Below, one piece after another: positions 7,448 to 10,216 of a stretch of 10,216 nt of DNA. The notes below the pieces were generated by a model. It searched no databases. It was not told where the DNA came from and saw only the letters and a program-made list of their open reading frames with translations. Origin of the DNA: CADEED01 sp044871085 (GTDB lineage: Bacteria; Pseudomonadota; Gammaproteobacteria; Steroidobacterales; Steroidobacteraceae); assembly GCA_044871085.1 (NCBI GenBank), contig JBIOZI010000262.1, positions 1 to 10,216 on the forward strand, read 5' to 3'. How positions within the stretch are numbered: position 1 is the first letter of the stretch; every line of letters starts with the position of its first letter. The translations under genes were made by a program, and so were the position numbers.

Positions 7448-8710
7448 ATGGGCGTGAGCACATCTGCGGCGATTAATTCAAACGTGGGTGTGGCTCGTGA
7501 ACGCGAGATCATCGCCGCGGACGTCATCGTGACGTGCCCGGCGCGCAACTTCGTCACACTGAAAGTCGTCACACGCTCGGGTGTTACCGGTATCGGCGAC
7601 GCCACACTCAATGGCCGCGAGCTCGCGGTGGCGTCCTATTTGAAGGACCACCTGGCACCGAACCTGATCGGCCGCGATGCGGGAAGAATCGAGGACATCT
7701 GGCAGTTTTTCTATCGTGGTGCGTACTGGCGCCGCGGCCCGGTGACCATGACGGCAATCGCGGCCGTGGACGTCGCGCTCTGGGACATCCTGGGCAAGAT
7801 GTCGAATCAACCGCTGTACCAGCTGCTCGGCGGCCGCTCGCGCGACGGTGCCCTCGTCTACGGCCACGCAAACGGCAAGGACATCGACGAGGCCAGCGCG
7901 GAAGTCGGCAAATACATCGGGCAGGGCTATAAGGCGGTGCGCGCGCAGTGCGGGGTGCCGGGCATCAAGAAGGCCTACGGCATCAGCAATCTCAAGAACG
8001 CGTACGAGCCGGCGGAGAGCGAGTTGCCGGCGGAGACGGTGTGGTCGACCCCGAAGTACCTCGAGGTCGTGCCGAAGCTGTTCGAGCGCTTGCGCAAGGA
8101 CCACGGCCCCGACATCGAGCTGCTGCACGACGTGCACCACCGGCTGTCGCCCATCGAGGCCGCACGGCTCGGACGCTCGCTCGAGCCTTATCGCCTGTTC
8201 TGGATGGAAGACTGCACGCCCGCGGAGAATCAGAAGGGCTTCGAGCTCGTGCGCAAGCACACCGTGACGCCGCTGGCCGTGGGCGAGGTGTTCAACAGCA
8301 TCTGGGACTGCAAGCACCTCATCGAGAACCAGCTCATCGACTACATCCGCACTACGATCGTGCACGGCGGCGGCATCACCCATCTGCGCCGCATCGCGGA
8401 CTTCGCCGGGCTGCACGGCGTGCGCACCGGCTTTCACGGCGCCACCGACCTGTCACCCGTGTGCATGGGTGCGGCGCTGCACTTCGACACCTGGGTGCCG
8501 AACTTCGGCATCCAGGAATACATGCGGCATGCGCCGGAGACGGACGAAGTGTTCCCGCACGACTACACCTTCAAGAACGGGCGGCTGTTCTGTGGCGAGT
8601 CCGCCGGGCACGGCGTCACCATCGACGAGAAGCTCGCGTCGAAGTATCCCTACGACCCGAAGCAGCTGCCGATCGCGCGACTCGAAGACGGCACCATGTG
8701 GGACTGGTAG
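7448..8710 (+). CDS. manD: D-mannonate dehydratase, enolase superfamily (ManD/RspA), EC 4.2.1.8
   Basis: The enzyme dehydrates D-mannonate to 2-keto-3-deoxy-D-gluconate in the cytoplasm, replacing the unrelated UxuA. It has 420 residues: an N-terminal capping domain (about 21-140), then the barrel with metal ligands Asp228, Glu254 and Glu280. His230, Arg301 (YIRTT) and His330 (GFHGATD), plus the loop pair Arg165 and Tyr177, match the catalytic residues I recall for the Novosphingobium ManD (Asp210, His212, Glu236, Glu262, Arg283, His312, Arg147, Tyr159) at a constant offset of 18. Ala332, rather than Pro, fits the high-activity mannonate type rather than the gluconate or low-activity group. 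About 18 residues at the N-terminus are extra relative to that protein. It diverges from uxaC. The gene is often annotated as starvation-sensing protein RspA, but pathway context argues for a true catabolic role. Confidence 0.95.
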   Translation: MGVSTSAAINSNVGVAREREIIAADVIVTCPARNFVTLKVVTRSGVTGIGDATLNGRELAVASYLKDHLAPNLIGRDAGRIEDIWQFFYRGAYWRRGPVTMTAIAAVDVALWDILGKMSNQPLYQLLGGRSRDGALVYGHANGKDIDEASAEVGKYIGQGYKAVRAQCGVPGIKKAYGISNLKNAYEPAESELPAETVWSTPKYLEVVPKLFERLRKDHGPDIELLHDVHHRLSPIEAARLGRSLEPYRLFWMEDCTPAENQKGFELVRKHTVTPLAVGEVFNSIWDCKHLIENQLIDYIRTTIVHGGGITHLRRIADFAGLHGVRTGFHGATDLSPVCMGAALHFDTWVPNFGIQEYMRHAPETDEVFPHDYTFKNGRLFCGESAGHGVTIDEKLASKYPYDPKQLPIARLEDGTMWDW

Positions 8711-8715
8711 TTAGT

Positions 8716-8847
8716 GAAAATGGGGACATTCCCCGTTTCCTAGCAAAAGGGGACAGACCTCGTCACATTTTGACTAGTTTGATGTGGCACGCGAGAGGAA
8801 TGGCCCCTTTTGCCCGCGAAGCGGCAAATGGGGAATGTCCCCATTTC
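8716..8847. repeat. Compound inverted repeat, REP/BIME- or MITE-like
   Basis: The 168-bp gap between the convergent manD and CE15 genes is nearly filled by nested inverted repeats. Each outer arm is itself a palindrome: AAATGGGGA-CAT-TCCCCGTTT at 8718-8738, and the inverted copy with arms AAATGGGGA / TCCCCATTT at 8826-8846. Inner arms GCAAAAGGGG (8743-8752) and CCCCTTTTGC (8804-8813) are perfect complements. A unique centre of about 51 bp carries GACAGACCTCGTCACATTTT. A third unit occurs at 10183-10203. Such elements resemble those moved by REP-associated tyrosine transposases in gammaproteobacteria (family link inferred). No transposase is present here. The hairpins may also end transcription from both sides. 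Confidence 0.75.
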
Positions 8848-8878
8848 TCGAACCCCGGCAAACCCCTTCCCGGTGCCA

Positions 8879-10201
8879 CTATCTTTCGAAGTAGCGCGCG
8901 ACCCAATCGAGGAACGTCGGCCAGTTCGGCCCCGACGTGTGCCCGCCCGCATGCTGTCGATACGCGAGCTCGCCCGCGGTGAGCGCGGTCTCGATCGGCG
9001 GGAAGTCGTTCGTCTCGATCGCGCGCTTGCCGAGCAGCACGTAGGCCGGGCTCGCCGCGACGGTCGACATGAACATGCCGCGCGGATCCACCCAGGCGTC
9101 GCCCTGCGCCGGATTCCCAGCGCCGATGAACAGCGGTCGCGGCGCGGACAGCGCGATCAGCATGTGCGAGTCGACCGGCAGATCGTCGGGGGTGCGCGGA
9201 TCGGCGGCGTACTTGATGTAATTGCCCGCCATCCAGTGGTACAGCCCGTTGCCGGCCACGTTCTCCAGCCACTCGCCGATGCGGCGCCGGTGAAGCGCCG
9301 CGCCGCCCATGCCGGAGGAACCGATGAAGCCGATGGCGAAACGCGGCTCATACGCCATCGTCACGAGCGAGGCCTTGCCGAAGCGCGACACCCCTTCGAT
9401 GACCGAGCGCCTGGCGTCCACCGCGGGATCCAACTCCAGGAAGTCGAGCAATCGCGACGCGCCCCAGGCCCAGGCGCGCAGCGCGCCCCAGTCGTCGGGC
9501 GAGCGTGTCTGCCCCTTGTTCACGAGACCGATGATGCCCTTGGTGAGCCCGGCGCCATCATCGGCCTGGATCGAGCTGGTTGAGAGGATGGCGTACGCCC
9601 AGCCGCGCGCGATCACCTGTTCCTGCCACGTCGGCGGCGGCTGGGGCGGAAAGCGGCCGCGCCATTCGAACGGCAACAGCTCGACGACGACGGGCACGCC
9701 GCGCGCGTCCTTCGGCGTCGTCAGCTCCGCTTCGATGTCGACGCTGATGAGTGGATAGGCGGTGTTGTCGACGTGGCCGACGAGCCTGCGAAAGACCACG
9801 GGCTTCCCGCCGACGACGTCCTCGCGGCTCTCCCTGACCGACCACGAGACCTTGGGCACGCGCTTCGGCAGGCGGCCGTAGACCTCGCGGTCGAAGAGCT
9901 CGACGAGCTCCGGACGCCGCTTCTTCCACCAGGTCTTCGCGTCATGGACGGGTTTGCCGTTCGCGAGCACCAGCAGCGGCGGCAGCGCGGGATACGGATT
10001 GCCCTTCGCCTCGTCGTAGTTCACGGCGTTCGTCGCCGCCGGATCGCGCGGGTTCGCGCCGGGGCGGATGGACTCGATGCCGAGCCGGCGCATCATGAGC
10101 GCGTGATCCTGCGCGGCCGTGAGCTCGAGCGGCGGCGCGGGCTGCGCAGCCTGCGCCGCGTGGCATGCGTACAGCGCGGCGAAAATGGGGACATTCCTCA
10201 T
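8879..10201 (-). CDS. CE15-family glucuronoyl methylesterase-like hydrolase
   Basis: This alpha/beta-hydrolase probably cleaves esters between (4-O-methyl)glucuronic acid of xylan and lignin alcohols, in periplasm or outside the cell. It has 440 residues as called, with a weak signal peptide (1-18, Ala-Gln-Ala before 19). Family marks are the nucleophile elbow EGVSRFGKA (Ser272, Arg273; usually GCSRxGKG), GSSGMGGAALHRRRIGEWLENV (294-315), YHWMAGNYIKYA (321-332), LPVDSHMLIALSAPRPLFI, and the catalytic His421 in HAGGHTSGPNWPTFLDW. The canonical catalytic acid position in the GSSGxGG loop is Met298, so an alternative Asp near 368-372 (GDAWVD) may serve. The ATG at 10201 lies inside a repeat unit, with AGG only 3 nt upstream. 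The frame stays open to the window edge, so the gene could be 5'-incomplete. It converges on manD and supplies glucuronate to the catabolic genes by inference. Confidence 0.9.
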   Translation of the reverse strand: MRNVPIFAALYACHAAQAAQPAPPLELTAAQDHALMMRRLGIESIRPGANPRDPAATNAVNYDEAKGNPYPALPPLLVLANGKPVHDAKTWWKKRRPELVELFDREVYGRLPKRVPKVSWSVRESREDVVGGKPVVFRRLVGHVDNTAYPLISVDIEAELTTPKDARGVPVVVELLPFEWRGRFPPQPPPTWQEQVIARGWAYAILSTSSIQADDGAGLTKGIIGLVNKGQTRSPDDWGALRAWAWGASRLLDFLELDPAVDARRSVIEGVSRFGKASLVTMAYEPRFAIGFIGSSGMGGAALHRRRIGEWLENVAGNGLYHWMAGNYIKYAADPRTPDDLPVDSHMLIALSAPRPLFIGAGNPAQGDAWVDPRGMFMSTVAASPAYVLLGKRAIETNDFPPIETALTAGELAYRQHAGGHTSGPNWPTFLDWVARYFER

Positions 10202-10203
10202 TT
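10183..10203. repeat. Third unit of the palindromic repeat, overlapping the CE15 gene start
   Basis: AAATGGGGA-CAT-TCCTCATTT is the same imperfect 9+3+9 palindrome as the units at 8718-8738 and 8826-8846, with one arm mismatch. The identity with the first unit continues outside it (GAAAATGG on the left, a further TCCT-like tail on the right). It contains the CE15 start codon (10201-10199) and codons 2-6. Confidence 0.8.
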
Positions 10204-10216
10204 TCCTGTAACAAAG

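Noticed and set aside
5304..7457. A 717-codon open frame on the plus strand, antisense to uxaC and the transporter gene.
   Set aside because: Its product is Arg/Asp/Glu/Val-rich low-complexity sequence typical of the opposite strand of GC-rich genes; it has no domain signature, and both opposing genes are clear family members.
8711..8878. CRISPR-like array because of repeated palindromes.
   Set aside because: Only two units in inverted orientation with dissimilar internal distances and no regular spacers; it fits a REP/MITE-type element instead.

Overview
The window is high-GC DNA, densely coding, and reads as part of a plant-polysaccharide/hexuronate utilisation locus of a proteobacterium. 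The large TonB-dependent receptor of the Xanthomonas/Caulobacter type, the GC-rich codon use and short palindromic intergenic repeats with a conserved GGGGACATTCCCC core suggest a gammaproteobacterium of the Xanthomonas/Steroidobacter kind. This taxonomic guess is inference; no rRNA or marker gene is present.

Layout, left to right: (1) 1-194, non-coding, with a clear intrinsic terminator for the receptor gene and perhaps the ribosome binding site of a gene starting at the left edge. (2) 195-3368 (-), a 1057-residue TonB-dependent outer-membrane receptor. (3) 3369-3580, a divergent control region with a perfect 10-bp inverted repeat. (4) 3581-4363 (+), a FadR/UxuR-like GntR regulator with a C-terminal FCD ligand domain. 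(5) 4389-7364 (-), a two-gene operon: uxaC (glucuronate isomerase) followed by an ExuT-like hexuronate transporter of the major facilitator superfamily. (6) 7365-7447, a short divergent promoter region. (7) 7448-8710 (+), a D-mannonate dehydratase of the enolase superfamily (ManD/RspA). (8) 8711-8878, a compound inverted repeat resembling a REP/BIME or MITE element. (9) 8879-10201 (-), a CE15 glucuronoyl-ester hydrolase whose first codons lie inside a third copy of the same repeat.

Proposed working: the CE15 enzyme, probably exported, cuts ester bonds of (4-O-methyl)glucuronic acid side chains of xylan, the lignin-carbohydrate cross-links. The receptor imports a uronate-containing oligosaccharide across the outer membrane. 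The transporter takes free hexuronate across the inner membrane. UxaC makes D-fructuronate, a D-mannonate oxidoreductase (UxuB, not in this window) makes D-mannonate, and ManD dehydrates that to 2-keto-3-deoxygluconate. The GntR protein probably senses a pathway intermediate and controls the set from the palindrome at 3462-3498. The individual families are known. No wholly new system is visible; the points of most interest are the repeat that supplies the start of the CE15 gene, the replaced catalytic acid in that enzyme, the likely leaderless genes and the operator.
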